From: Pardosa pseudoannulata
Taxonomy: Eukaryota > Arthropoda > Arachnida > Araneae > Lycosidae
Assembly (NCBI GenBank): GCA_032207245.1
Contig: CM063500.1
Coordinates: forward strand, 20,218,024 to 20,282,023
Direction of reading: 5' to 3'
Length of the DNA: 64,000 bases
Each line of letters starts with the position of its first letter. Position 1 is the stretch's first letter. The position numbers were made by a program, and so were the translations under genes. Of this stretch, positions 34,796 to 64,000 are shown piece by piece. A model generated the notes under the pieces. It had not been told where the DNA came from, did no database searches, and saw only the letters and a program-made list of their open reading frames with translations.

Positions 34796-36077
34796 CTGAC
34801 ATCTGTTCGTCCTGTGCATAATATTTAATTTGCCATTTTCCCACTAGATATACTTTCCCGCGAAAAGTTCGGCACTTTCACGCCATTTGTCGCTATTTCT
34901 CGGATACTGTAAAGGATTTGTGAAATTCAAAGGAATCTGAGGGACATGGAATTCGTGACAGTTGATAGAGATAATAATATTGTTGTATTAGTTTATATTT
35001 ATCCAGAAAATTATGTCATTTATTTTGCTGTCATTTGAGCAAAAATTACTGTCATCCATTAACATTTCCCATATATGTGAAAATATTTAAATTAGTAGTT
35101 ATTTCGTTTAAGAAGTTTTTTAATATAACATTTTGATGGTAAGAACGCACAAAATTAAAGAGATTTTTTTCCATTTTCGCACGTCGTTTTTTTTTTTTTT
35201 TTCCCCTTTTCTTTTCATATACATAATACCACAGACAAGGGGTTAAACACCGAAATATTGAAATTTTAGAGAAATTCGGTAAATTTATTCTCCAATTTTT
35301 CCCTAATACTTTATAGAATCAATACTAATAATTATAAATTAATAATATCAATATGCCAGAAGCGCAACAATAGAGAACAGAAAAACGATATCATAAGTCG
35401 TTCAAAGCATAAGCGACAGTACATTACAAAAAGGTGTGAAACATTCACAAAAGCAAACACTCACAAATCGAAGTATCATTTTATTAAAATAATTCTTGCT
35501 TCCATGTATTATGTAAATATATTGTTTAGTCTTTATATTTATCTAATCAGTGATAAATATTAGGCCCTTAGTTTCTCCTTAAGTAACATTTTATTCAGGG
35601 TTTTCACTGCGATGTATGTGGAAAGAAAAAGGTACCGTGGAATAAAAAGTTTGAGAACGACTGCCGTAGAGTATTCAGTTATAAAATTTATATTAATATT
35701 TTTGCTGCATACCGTTATTCGGATGGGCCTCAAAAATACTTAGTGCGCTGCGAGTTTTATATCCTTGTTCTACATTATCGCATTACGCAGTTCACAATGC
35801 GCAGTAAGCATATGGTTCACTAATGTATTCTTTATTTTTTCTGACATTTTCCTACATCACAAGCGAAACATAATCTACTCATTTACAAAGACAACATGTC
35901 AAACGTATTTGCCTTGTGTCATATGTATTTCCCTGTTTATTCTTTATTGATCTGAATGGATTTTTATACGTAAGGTTTCGCAAATTAGTATCATAACTCA
36001 TGACTTTATTTGCTACAATAAAAGAAGAAATATTCTTTATCGTAAAATTTTTATTGTTATTTTCAAATTTTTCCTTT

Positions 36078-36078
<1 letters not shown>
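34796..36078. other. Intergenic sequence, nothing recognised
   Basis: AT-rich; no gene or repeat structure noticed. Confidence 0.45.

Positions 36079-36143
<65 letters not shown>
36079..36143. repeat. (TA)n microsatellite
   Basis: About 64 bp of TA ending in tgtgt. Confidence 0.96.
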
Positions 36144-36147
<4 letters not shown>

Positions 36148-36551
36148 AAGGAAAATTCTTAGGGGTTTTCAAAACTTATATCAAGGGCTAAAAATTCCCG
36201 CGTCATTTTGCATTCCCCTTTTTAACCCTTAACCTAAATTGACCACTGGGGCTACAGTTTATGCCCTCAGAGAAGGGGCCTGGCCAATTATAACTCTACA
36301 TAGCCCTTGCGAACAATTTAGGAAATATCCAAACAAAAAGGAGATGCACGATGTCGTTAGGCAGATATTTTTCTCACAGATATTGACCTAGGTGTTAAGG
36401 GTCTTGTACATGCTAGCTGACCTTCAGTTTGTCCTATCCCTATGATGAAGTGAGAACCCGGCCTCCAACGCTATCTTAATAAAGGTCTTTACCTATAACG
36501 GTATCATTTTTATGGCCATGACTACAACCACCCATCGAGAAGTCCGTCTCA
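36144..36551. other. Unassigned sequence between two (TA)n tracts
   Basis: A segment of more balanced composition between two TA tracts. It contains aataaaggtcttta at 36479-36492 and no recognised coding frame. Its position between two microsatellites suggests part of a repeat unit, but I found no second copy in this window. Confidence 0.35.
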
Positions 36552-36552
36552 T

Positions 36553-36585
<33 letters not shown>

Positions 36586-36602
36586 AATTATGTGTGTGTG
36601 TG
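36552..36602. repeat. (TA)n ... (TG)n microsatellite
   Basis: About 28 bp of TA, then attttaat, then tgtgtgtgtgtg. Confidence 0.95.
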
Positions 36603-36648
36603 AGGCGGCGAAAAATAGACCTCCGGTTAGCGAATTTACCCTTGTTGT

Positions 36649-36695
36649 TTTTAATTGCCCGGGCTTGCTGGGCAATGAGAAGCCTAGGGAATTTG
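36649..36695 (+). repeat. Conserved GC-rich motif next to a (TA)n(TG)n tract, copy 2
   Basis: attgcccgggcttgctgggc followed by aatgagaagccta, about 47 bp after a TG run. The counterpart at 20999-21045 is on the opposite strand with the same order relative to its microsatellite. Confidence 0.6.
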
Positions 36696-36719
36696 CAGTC
36701 GCGGTTCCATAGAAGAGAA

Positions 36720-38445
36720 AGGCGAGTCCGTAGTGAAACTCAACTTTTATTTAGGATCTAAGAAATAGACATCTTTCTCTGCGTGCATATACTTGTTTTG
36801 GGCCCCGCAGCGAGAAATGTGGAGATTATTCCCAAGGAACCAGCAGCTTAGTCAGCAAATTTAATTGTTACAAAGGAACTTAAATCAGTGGGAAAAATGA
36901 GTCATTCGCCTGGGTCAGCTGGAAAATGTGGGACTGGAGAGAAAGTTAGCATTTATTTCAGAGTGAGCTTTTAGAGACTGGTAAAAGAATTGTAAGTCGC
37001 GGACACTCCTTTAGATAAGATATTTTTATGGCTAGGAAAATTGATATGAAAGAATTGAGAAGGAGAAAATGAGAATTTTAGATAGATATTTTTTAAGTGT
37101 AATAATATTGATGCACACACGCACCTCCAAAATTTTGGCTTCTCATTCTTTACTATACATCGTATCATATATCATTCGTGTGCTTGTTCCAAGCAACTTC
37201 CTACTCACATCTTAGGAATTCTTTTCATTGGAAGACTCAGAAATAGCTCTCAATGGCCACTTAGAATGATAGGGGGGGTGATTTTTCCTGTTTTTAAATT
37301 ATTTTAAGGGTTTCTTTTAATTGAGCGATTTGTGCCTTAATTTTGGATTGATAAGCCGTCTTTATGTGTGCACCACACACGTCACACATAACTGACAAAA
37401 AAAAAGTTTACTGGATAAGACTCCTGGCGTATACGCTGTACACATAATTGATTAAAAGATAGTTCATCAGCTTTCCAACAAAAATTTTAACCAAAACGCA
37501 ACTCGCCCGGGTTTTTCTGGGTATATCTAAATACCTAACTAATATTGTTCTAATTTCTTGATTTAAAAAAAAAATTTTTGACACTTATAAATGTTACCAT
37601 TATTTTTAAAGTTTTAATTTTAAAAATACCTTTATTTGTTTTTTATAGTTTTATGTCTTAAAGCCAAGAGCATAGCCTCTACGTTATTGAAAAGCTTGTT
37701 AAAAATAATGTACATAAAAAAAAAACAGTCAGGTCTATCTAATATTTTTTTCATATAAAAAGATGGTGGGTTATTTTGATATACGAAGTAGACAGTTTCT
37801 GTAAATAAATTAACTTTTAAAAAATTCATTATTTTTTTAACTACTATCTTTTATTAAAAAAATAGGAAAAAAAGCAAAATGACTTTTATCTTGCTAGGGT
37901 AAAAGACTGGAGACACTATTTTTCAAGCTGTTTGCAACCTAAATTCATAGGTCATTTTTTTTTCAAAATAAATGTCACCTAGTCTTGCCACAGACAAAAT
38001 CTATTTGTATGTTTTTCTCTTGAATTGGTTAGATTAATATTCTATCAAAGATCAGGAGGAAAATGAACTCTAAGGTAGCGAAATGGGGTCGCAGACCAAA
38101 TGACAGTTACATCAAAATGATATAGATAAGTAGTGGGAGGACGTTTCCGTGATAAACACTTACTGAAGCATTTTTACCAAGTTAAACGACAAGCCCCATT
38201 GGGAGCAACAGTGCTCAACCGACGTGAGGCTAGTCTGTAGCAGCTCTCAGTCCAAATCATTGTGAATTACTATATATATAATAATTTACCATTCATTTAT
38301 TGTAAATTTCATTGACTTCATGAACTATACATTTTTTTACAAACTATGATTTAATTTGTAGATATATTATAGGTTATGCTACCAAAGTCAAATTACCAGC
38401 AATAACACAAAATTAAAACCTTTTAGAAACAATGTTAAAATGTTG
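36720..38445. other. Intergenic sequence, nothing recognised
   Basis: No gene, repeat family or structured element was recognised. Confidence 0.45.
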
Positions 38446-38921
38446 CAGTCAGCGCCATATTATCGGCAGGGCACGTTGGGCACGTGCACAGGGCCCACTG
38501 ATTTCAGGGGCCCAAATATTTTTAGATCTAGAGGTAATTTTGAAACAAATAAATTTTGTAGACTTAAAAATTTCATATTTTTATTCTATATATGTTTGCA
38601 CTTAAAAACTAAAGGCAAGAATGCAGGTCATTTTGCAAACGAAATCCATCAATCAGATGGCTAGATTTTGAGAACTTTTCTCAAAAATGTTCTCAATCGC
38701 AAAATTGAGCTTTCTGGTTGGTGGATTCCGTTTGCGAAATGTTTGGAATATGACCTGCATAATAGCATATCTTTTCAACCCTATGGTCAAATAAAAAAAA
38801 ATGCTTGTTGCGTTATGCAAATATTTCAGCTATACATTAATAAAATGTAATAATAATCTACAACGGCCAAAAACATATTCTCTGCCATGGGCCCAAAATC
38901 TTAATAATCGGGCCCTGGCTG
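38446..38921. mobile_element. Non-autonomous DNA element with CAG ends and a palindromic core
   Basis: The left end CAGTCAGCGCCATATTATC and the right end, read in reverse, CAGCCAGGGCCCGATTAT are imperfect inverted repeats. Inside them, atgcaggtca (38621) and tgacctgcat (38751-38760) begin a long inner inverted repeat that includes gcaaacgaaatcca/tggattccgtttgc. gggccc-type motifs recur near both ends. A related fragment lies at 48703-48785. The CAG ends recall hAT elements, but no 8-bp target duplication was found. It has no transposase. Confidence 0.65.
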
Positions 38922-39884
38922 CAATTTATATAAATTATTGTAATTTAAGAAATTTTTAAATATATCACAAATTTTGTACAAAAACCCAGCGAGATTTTGT
39001 TGCTAGACCTGCCTGGAAAAACCCGAGGCTTGGATTTAATCTAACTCTGGTTGACAGTGATAATCCAGAGGTAATATTTTGTCTCTGCCTTATTGTCAAT
39101 TTCTCTAAATAGTTTTTCCAAACAGGCCAGGATGTGACACTAATTCGAGAAGATCATTTATTCTTAGACATTTTCCCTAATTCTTCTTGGAGCCAGGCGA
39201 TTATCGAATGTGTAGGGTTGTTATTGTACTATACGATATGGAAGGAAACATGAATAAGTCGTGTATTAGAGGCGCATAAAAAAACATTCAATTAAAAAAA
39301 TAATTTTGGACTAGTAACAAGAAAAATTAATTTTCTTCGTATACGCCACAAATGTTAAACTTTTAAACATGTATATGCTGCTGCTGCTGCTTATCTAACT
39401 CAGTGGTCCCCAAAGTCATTCCTATGGACCCCAGATGTCCGCGTGATATCTGAGCGAGGTTCATGGTAAATAAAAATTAATTTGGAAGTGTGCGGACAAC
39501 GTTTAGTGGTACGTAAAAGGTTTAATACAAAGTAAAATATTTGTGACCCATTTTCATGAAAATTAAAATAGCAATAAGTAGCTATTTTTCTGTCATTTGC
39601 TTATTTTATTTCTTACATAGTCGCACATGCTGCAACATAGTCAGGACAACGGTGAGAATGGAATATACACAGACGTTATTTGGACTAACATTTGAATTCC
39701 GTTCTGTCACTTTCGCCATCCCTTGCTTTTTAAACACTTCTTTAACTTTTCTGGTAATAATCTCTACTTTGTTTTCCACACCAATATAGAACCAAACAAC
39801 TGATTTCCTTTTGGTCCGTCAGGGTTCACGCATTCGTACCATTTAAATAATATTTTTATAATTTAAAACACAATTTCAGTAAAT
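38922..39884. other. Intergenic sequence with a single hAT-like end
   Basis: cagtggtccccaaagtcatt at 39402-39421 resembles the CAGTGGTYCCCAA termini of many hAT elements; no matching right end was found. A (CTG)n run lies at about 39379-39391. No gene was recognised. Confidence 0.4.
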
Positions 39885-39920
39885 ACTAGGTGCTTCGCAC
39901 CCAGCCTTCGGTCTGGGTAA
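39885..39920 (-). mobile_element. 3' terminus of a second Helitron-like family
   Basis: On the minus strand: cccagaccgaaggctggg, a hairpin-forming GC-rich stretch, then the hairpin ggtgcgaagcacc, then ctagt. A short GC-rich hairpin immediately before CTRRT is the defining 3' end of Helitrons. The element would extend to higher coordinates. I could not place its 5' end. The following base on that strand is A instead of the expected T. Confidence 0.55.
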
Positions 39921-41697
39921 GAAAACTTTTAACAATGAAGGTTATAATCAACTAATATAGATAAAAAATTTATAAAAATATTAAATAAACTGGTATACTT
40001 CAGATTGTTGACAAATATGATAGTTTATTAACAACAGAGAATACCAATTATAAATATTACGTGCATAGTATTGCCGGGAAACCGCAGCGTAATGATGTTT
40101 AAATTCCACGACTTTCTGTACTACATGAAATTTTCATCTTGTTATGCATATGCGTGCATGAATGTCTTTGCTGTGAAAATATATTTCAAATATATTTTTA
40201 AGAAAGTTTTTTAATACATACCCAATTTTAACCTTCTTTTCTTTGGTGTATAGAATAGAGGTTCCTTTTACGATGTAACGAAACACGAAATTGTCAAAAT
40301 GAAAGAGTTGGTTTTTTTAAAAGTCATTATAAAGAATTTAATTTATTATTTGTATGGTATAGTCTTAAACTACATAAGACATACGACAAATATATGTTAG
40401 TTATTTTATGTTAACAGACCCTTTTGATTTTTTTAATTTTGACGTTAGTAAATGCTAAAGTCAAATTTTGATTAATTCTTGAAAAATCGTAAAAAAAAAT
40501 GTTGTTACAATCTGTTATATTGTTACATACATTCTTATTAAAAATATAAATTAAAATTGTAATTTTATTATGTAATTATATAGTTATTTCTTTTGGGGGT
40601 TCATGGTAAGGTTTTTTGTGGGGGGGGAAAGTTGGGGCTTGCAGAGCACTTTTTTTCATGTTTTTACACACAATAACAATATATGCTTTATTGGAATAGT
40701 CTCACTCAGTATGACACACACAAAGTGTACTTTTACTCAATTTAAAGTGCTCTTTTTGAAAAATGTATGTACATTTTTAAAAATTTTAACTCTTTTGTTG
40801 TTTATGAATAATAAATTTTTCATTTTCAATGTTGCTCGTGAAGCTTTTCGAGCTAGCAGGGTCTGTTAAAATATCATATTTTCGAATGCGATTACCTGAC
40901 CTTGAATATGGGTTTGCTGAATTTGTTCGTTTTAAATGCAAGAGGTGTCAAATAACCACAGTTACTTAATGAAAATTATTTAAGATTCATTGAAAAACAT
41001 TAATTTTTGTGTCAATAACTTCTTAAAGCTACTGCTGTAAAATGATCTCTAGGTTTCTTTTTGTTTCTTAAAAGAAAAAAAAAGAAAGGTTTTCTATTTT
41101 TTTCAATATTAGAACTTGAAGTTCACTCCGCTCGCAGGCTCATCAAGTGAGAGAAGAGAAAACTAAAAAACAGCAGTTAGCGGTGGTGCGGCGGAGTCTA
41201 CCCGTCTGGGCTGACGTACGTACAGCACATGAGGTGATCCACAGGGAGGGACTATTTTTGCATGCTTGGCGAAAAGGTGCAAATATCTCTTGGAGATAGC
41301 CAGTTTTCTGTTTCTACCCCCCCCTTTTTTTTTCATATGCGATGGAGTATTTATTTTATTTTAAAAATCACCCAGTAAAGGGCAGTGATTGGCAGTGCAG
41401 GAATCTTGTTACTTACGATTCAGAAGTATAAATGCATCTTCAGTAAGCTCTGCGGTTATTTATAGGAACATAGTACATTTTCCAGACTTTAAATCTTCAC
41501 TATAACAGCTTTTTTCGATTCTTCATAAAACGAAAAGTACTGCTCTTTTTAGAATAATTTTTTTTCAGGTTCTTTAATAACGCTCTTAATTTTTTAAAAA
41601 GAAAATAGTTCTGTCATATCAAGTAATGTATTTTTTAAATAACATAAAAGTTATGCTTTATAAGAAAAAAAAATTCAATCAACCACAAGATTGCATT

Positions 41698-41764
<67 letters not shown>

Positions 41765-42378
41765 TTAGAGACAACTTTTATATCAAATTGAAGATAAATA
41801 TCTTTCATTTCTAAAATATTAAAGCTATCTGATACTTTAAAATTAAAAGCAATTAAACTTTAGATAGTAAAAATTTTTATCATGATTTTAAAATATATCG
41901 CTCGTATTAATATAATTAAAGTCACATAGTTAAAAAAAAAAAAAAGATATTTATCTTCTTTATATAAAAAATAAGTTTTCAATTTATAAATTGTAAGAGT
42001 TATTTTGCAAGTTAGTAGATTATTTTTTTCTGTTGGTGTACATATTTTGTCTCTTTAAGAAAAAAAATATTATTTCATGTAACAAAACTAAATCATGTAT
42101 AAAGGTAGACCGTTATTAATGATATAGGAAAAAAGTTTATTCTAAGCAGAGCAAAACTTTTTATTTTATATTGAATCAAAAATAGACTGTTTTATGGAAG
42201 ACTTCGAAAGGTAATGAAAGAAGATATCTAGCGCGTCGCTCGCATAACTTCATGACTTGCGCCTTCATTATCAATATTTTGTGCAACAATCAGCACATCC
42301 TGTGCTAGAAGGCTTGGCCCAGGAAGTTCAGTCACCAACTCTTCCCGTGAGGTCCGTTTACCAGGTGCCGGATGCAAC
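39921..42378. other. Intergenic sequence, mostly unassigned
   Basis: Contains a GC-richer patch at 41110-41330 without recognisable features and a (TA)n microsatellite at 41700-41760. No gene was recognised. Confidence 0.45.
41700..41760. repeat. (TA)n microsatellite
   Basis: About 60 bp of uninterrupted TA. Confidence 0.97.
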
Positions 42379-42412
42379 CAACACCTCCTGAAGGATCTTT
42401 TAGGAGGTGTTG
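42379..42412. repeat. Perfect 11-bp stem hairpin
   Basis: caacacctcct (42379-42389) and aggaggtgttg (42402-42412) are exact reverse complements around a 12-base loop, in a locally GC-rich stretch (42285-42420). Its role is unknown. It may be the core of a small inverted-repeat element. Confidence 0.7.
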
Positions 42413-42454
42413 ATACAACCCTGTTGTACTTTTTTATTCTTGTTTTTGTGGCCC

Positions 42455-42669
42455 TTAGCCCTTAATTTGACAAGATGTTTTTTCAAATATTTTTTTAATT
42501 TTAATTTCTGTTATTTTCCCATATCTGTATAGACATTGTGATCTCTGTAAAATAAAAAAAATTCCATTTATGAGATAACGTTCGCTGTGGCGAACACTGA
42601 CAATTATGTTATATAGTAGTTATAAATATACATGTCCGGTGTAGCGAACTTAGCCAAATTAAGGGTTAA
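42455..42669. mobile_element. Short piggyBac-like MITE, TTAA target
   Basis: The left is TTAG-CCCTTAATTTG and the right CAAATTAAGGG-TTAA: an exact 11-bp inverted repeat flanked by TTAA on the right and a one-base variant on the left. The body is about 207 bp and contains gttcgctgtggcgaac and ggtgtagcgaac, related sequences that can form hairpins. Confidence 0.65.
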
Positions 42670-62136
<19,467 letters not shown>

Positions 62137-64000
62137 GTTAGTATTTGTCCATTTTTTATTAACTTTATTTCATATTTGAGTTGGGTCATGTTAATGCCTG
62201 TGTAGATTTAAAAATTATCTAAACAATTATCAATGAAATATAGTGTGGAATTTTTTAGCCTAACCTGCATGAAGCTATACAGGGTAATAGAGCAATCATC
62301 ATGATAGTAATTCTACTCAGAATGAAAATAGTTTATCAATAAATTTTATATTCTCCTAATCAAATTGCCTAGTTTCCCAATCAGATTCTACACATTATAT
62401 AAAAACAAATGTATACATTTATAAACATAATATTCACATACCTATATGAACATATTCATACTGTTCATACTGTATTAAGATATAATAATATATACACTTA
62501 AACAGTATGCTTATTTAGAAACTATTTTCAATTGAATGCAAAACATTGCAAAGCATATAATAATCCCATAACACACATAAGAAAAAAAATTTACATTAAT
62601 TTAACAAAAAAAAAAAAAAAAAAAAAAAGATAAATTTGGAATGAACATATTCATTAGTGTTAGTCATCTCTTATAAGAAAAGATGTAAAAGTGTGCAATA
62701 TACAGGGGTCTATTTAGGTGTAATTTGGGTCTGTGTAATTAAGTGTAATTAGGTGTAATAGATCTTCAACAGACCAAACTCTTTACAGTATTTTCATTTT
62801 CATATAGATTCTTCACAAAATTTTTCTTGTGAAAAACAGATTTTCACAAATCTGTAATATTTTATAAATGAACCCCATAAAGCAAATTAGTTTTAAAAAT
62901 TAACTCCTTAAATAAATTTAATGTTTTTCTTCTTAATATTTATAAATCTGTATATGTTTACTCAGATACACACACATTTATATATATTCACTCATAACAG
63001 TAACAAAATAAATTAATACAAAACTGATTAAAAAAAATTAAAAATTTTCAATTCATCCCAAACAAAATAACTACAAAAACTAAGAATAAAATTAACGGTC
63101 AATACAAAGTTGGGAGAACATTTTCATATTATGAATTAATTCTTGTCTAGATTTAGGAGAGATTAACATGTTGTCAGAAATAACATTTTAAAAGTTAACT
63201 GGAAAATAGATGTGTAAATAATATAGTATAAATGAATGAACTGAAAGTTTAGTTATAGTACTGTGTGTATATGGCATTTTAATAAGAGGATTCGTGATAA
63301 TAGGAACTCAGATATATTGTTTGTATATAAATATTTTGTCTGTATTGCAGTTAAATTTAATGTACTTAATGTTATAAGTGAGTTTTACATTATAAACTGT
63401 GCTGCATATATACTCATATGGTTAAAGTATTAAAAATATAATTGAGAGGTTATCTGACATACATTTAATAAAGATGACAAACCATGTACAATCTAGTTTT
63501 ATTCCCATAAAGATATTAATTAAAAAGTTAAAGTAAGATTGAGAAGGTATTGATTTTTGGGAAGTCTTATATTGTTTGTTGAATTCCTTATTGCTTCTTG
63601 GTTTTGTTCATAAATCATTTTATTTATATATGGGTGTGTATTTTCTATTTGCAATAGAAACAATATACATAAATTATACAAATGTAGTCATAAAAAAGTG
63701 ATTAGTGTAATGTTAAAACTAAAGGAAATTCTAATTTCAAAGATTATTAATCTTACTGAAGCAAAAATAGATAAAAGTGAGCACATAATTTTTCAGCCAA
63801 TAGCATAACAGTGAATAAAAGTAAAATATTATTTTTTAAACAGTCTAATCTTAAAGAACGACTCTAAAAAAAACTCAGGTTAGCTGAAAAAGCTTAGCTT
63901 TTTATCTAAAAGAAAAATTCATATCAGCATTGTGTTTTTCTAACATTTATACATCTTCTGTGTATCTTGCCTTTTTTTTTCTTTATATCAGTAATGTTAT
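62137..64000 (+). other. Start of the next choline kinase intron
   Basis: AT-rich intronic sequence from the donor gttagt to the window end, with an A22 homopolymer near 62607-62628. No acceptor followed by a GFDIGNHF-like exon was seen, so the downstream exon is outside the window. Confidence 0.75.

Noticed and set aside
39402..40650. CAGTGGTCCCCAA at 39402 paired with ggggcttgcagagcact near 40633 as a hAT element
   Set aside because: The two ends agree only loosely and the 8-bp flanks differ. Only the left end is kept, as a single hAT-like terminus.

Overview
The window is AT-rich eukaryotic DNA: mostly non-coding, intron-split, and full of decayed transposable elements and long (TA)n/(CA)n microsatellites. 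A metazoan genome, most likely an arthropod with large introns and possibly an arachnid, is my inference. No marker in the window proves the lineage. There are no bacterial-style operons, CRISPR arrays, rRNA genes or stand-alone tRNA genes.

One host gene is clear. It is a choline kinase (CHKA/CHKB-like) on the + strand, with five consecutive internal exons at 45048-45270, 47430-47563, 57776-57889, 59786-59844 and 62052-62136. All five have GT-AG borders and matching phases. Together they encode the central half of the enzyme: the N-lobe glycine-rich segment, the HNDxxxxN phosphotransferase motif and the DFEY motif. The 5' exon(s) were not found in the upstream 45 kb, and the 3' exons lie beyond the right edge.

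Left region (1-45047) has no convincing host exon. It holds two tandem arrays of about 306 bp (767-1650) and about 158 bp (19451-19915). A tRNA-derived SINE family has about ten copies in the window, five of them with clear target-site duplications. MITEs with TTAA targets and CCC...GGG ends (piggyBac-like) lie at 3847-4364, 4694-5237, 8632-9160, 10795-11045 and 42455-42669. A hAT-type MITE with an exact 8-bp target duplication (5314-6058) carries a SINE. A Tigger/pogo-like element (25718-27431) contains a transposase N-terminal remnant and a second nested transposon. The region also has a Tc1 transposase pseudogene (32395-32951), a palindrome-cored MITE (38446-38921), a reverse-strand Helitron copy and a second Helitron-type 3' end.

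Right region (45048-64000) is the choline kinase gene. Its introns contain two further copies and one chimeric/partial copy of the same Helitron family, a mariner DD34D pseudogene, old SINEs, a retroposed segment bracketed by a 16-bp direct repeat, and an isolated GC-rich patch.

No new multi-gene system is visible. The points most worth following are the nested-transposon chronology, the small Helitron family with an apparently captured segment in a choline kinase intron, the unclassified element with GGTTCGTAC ends, and the SINE family.
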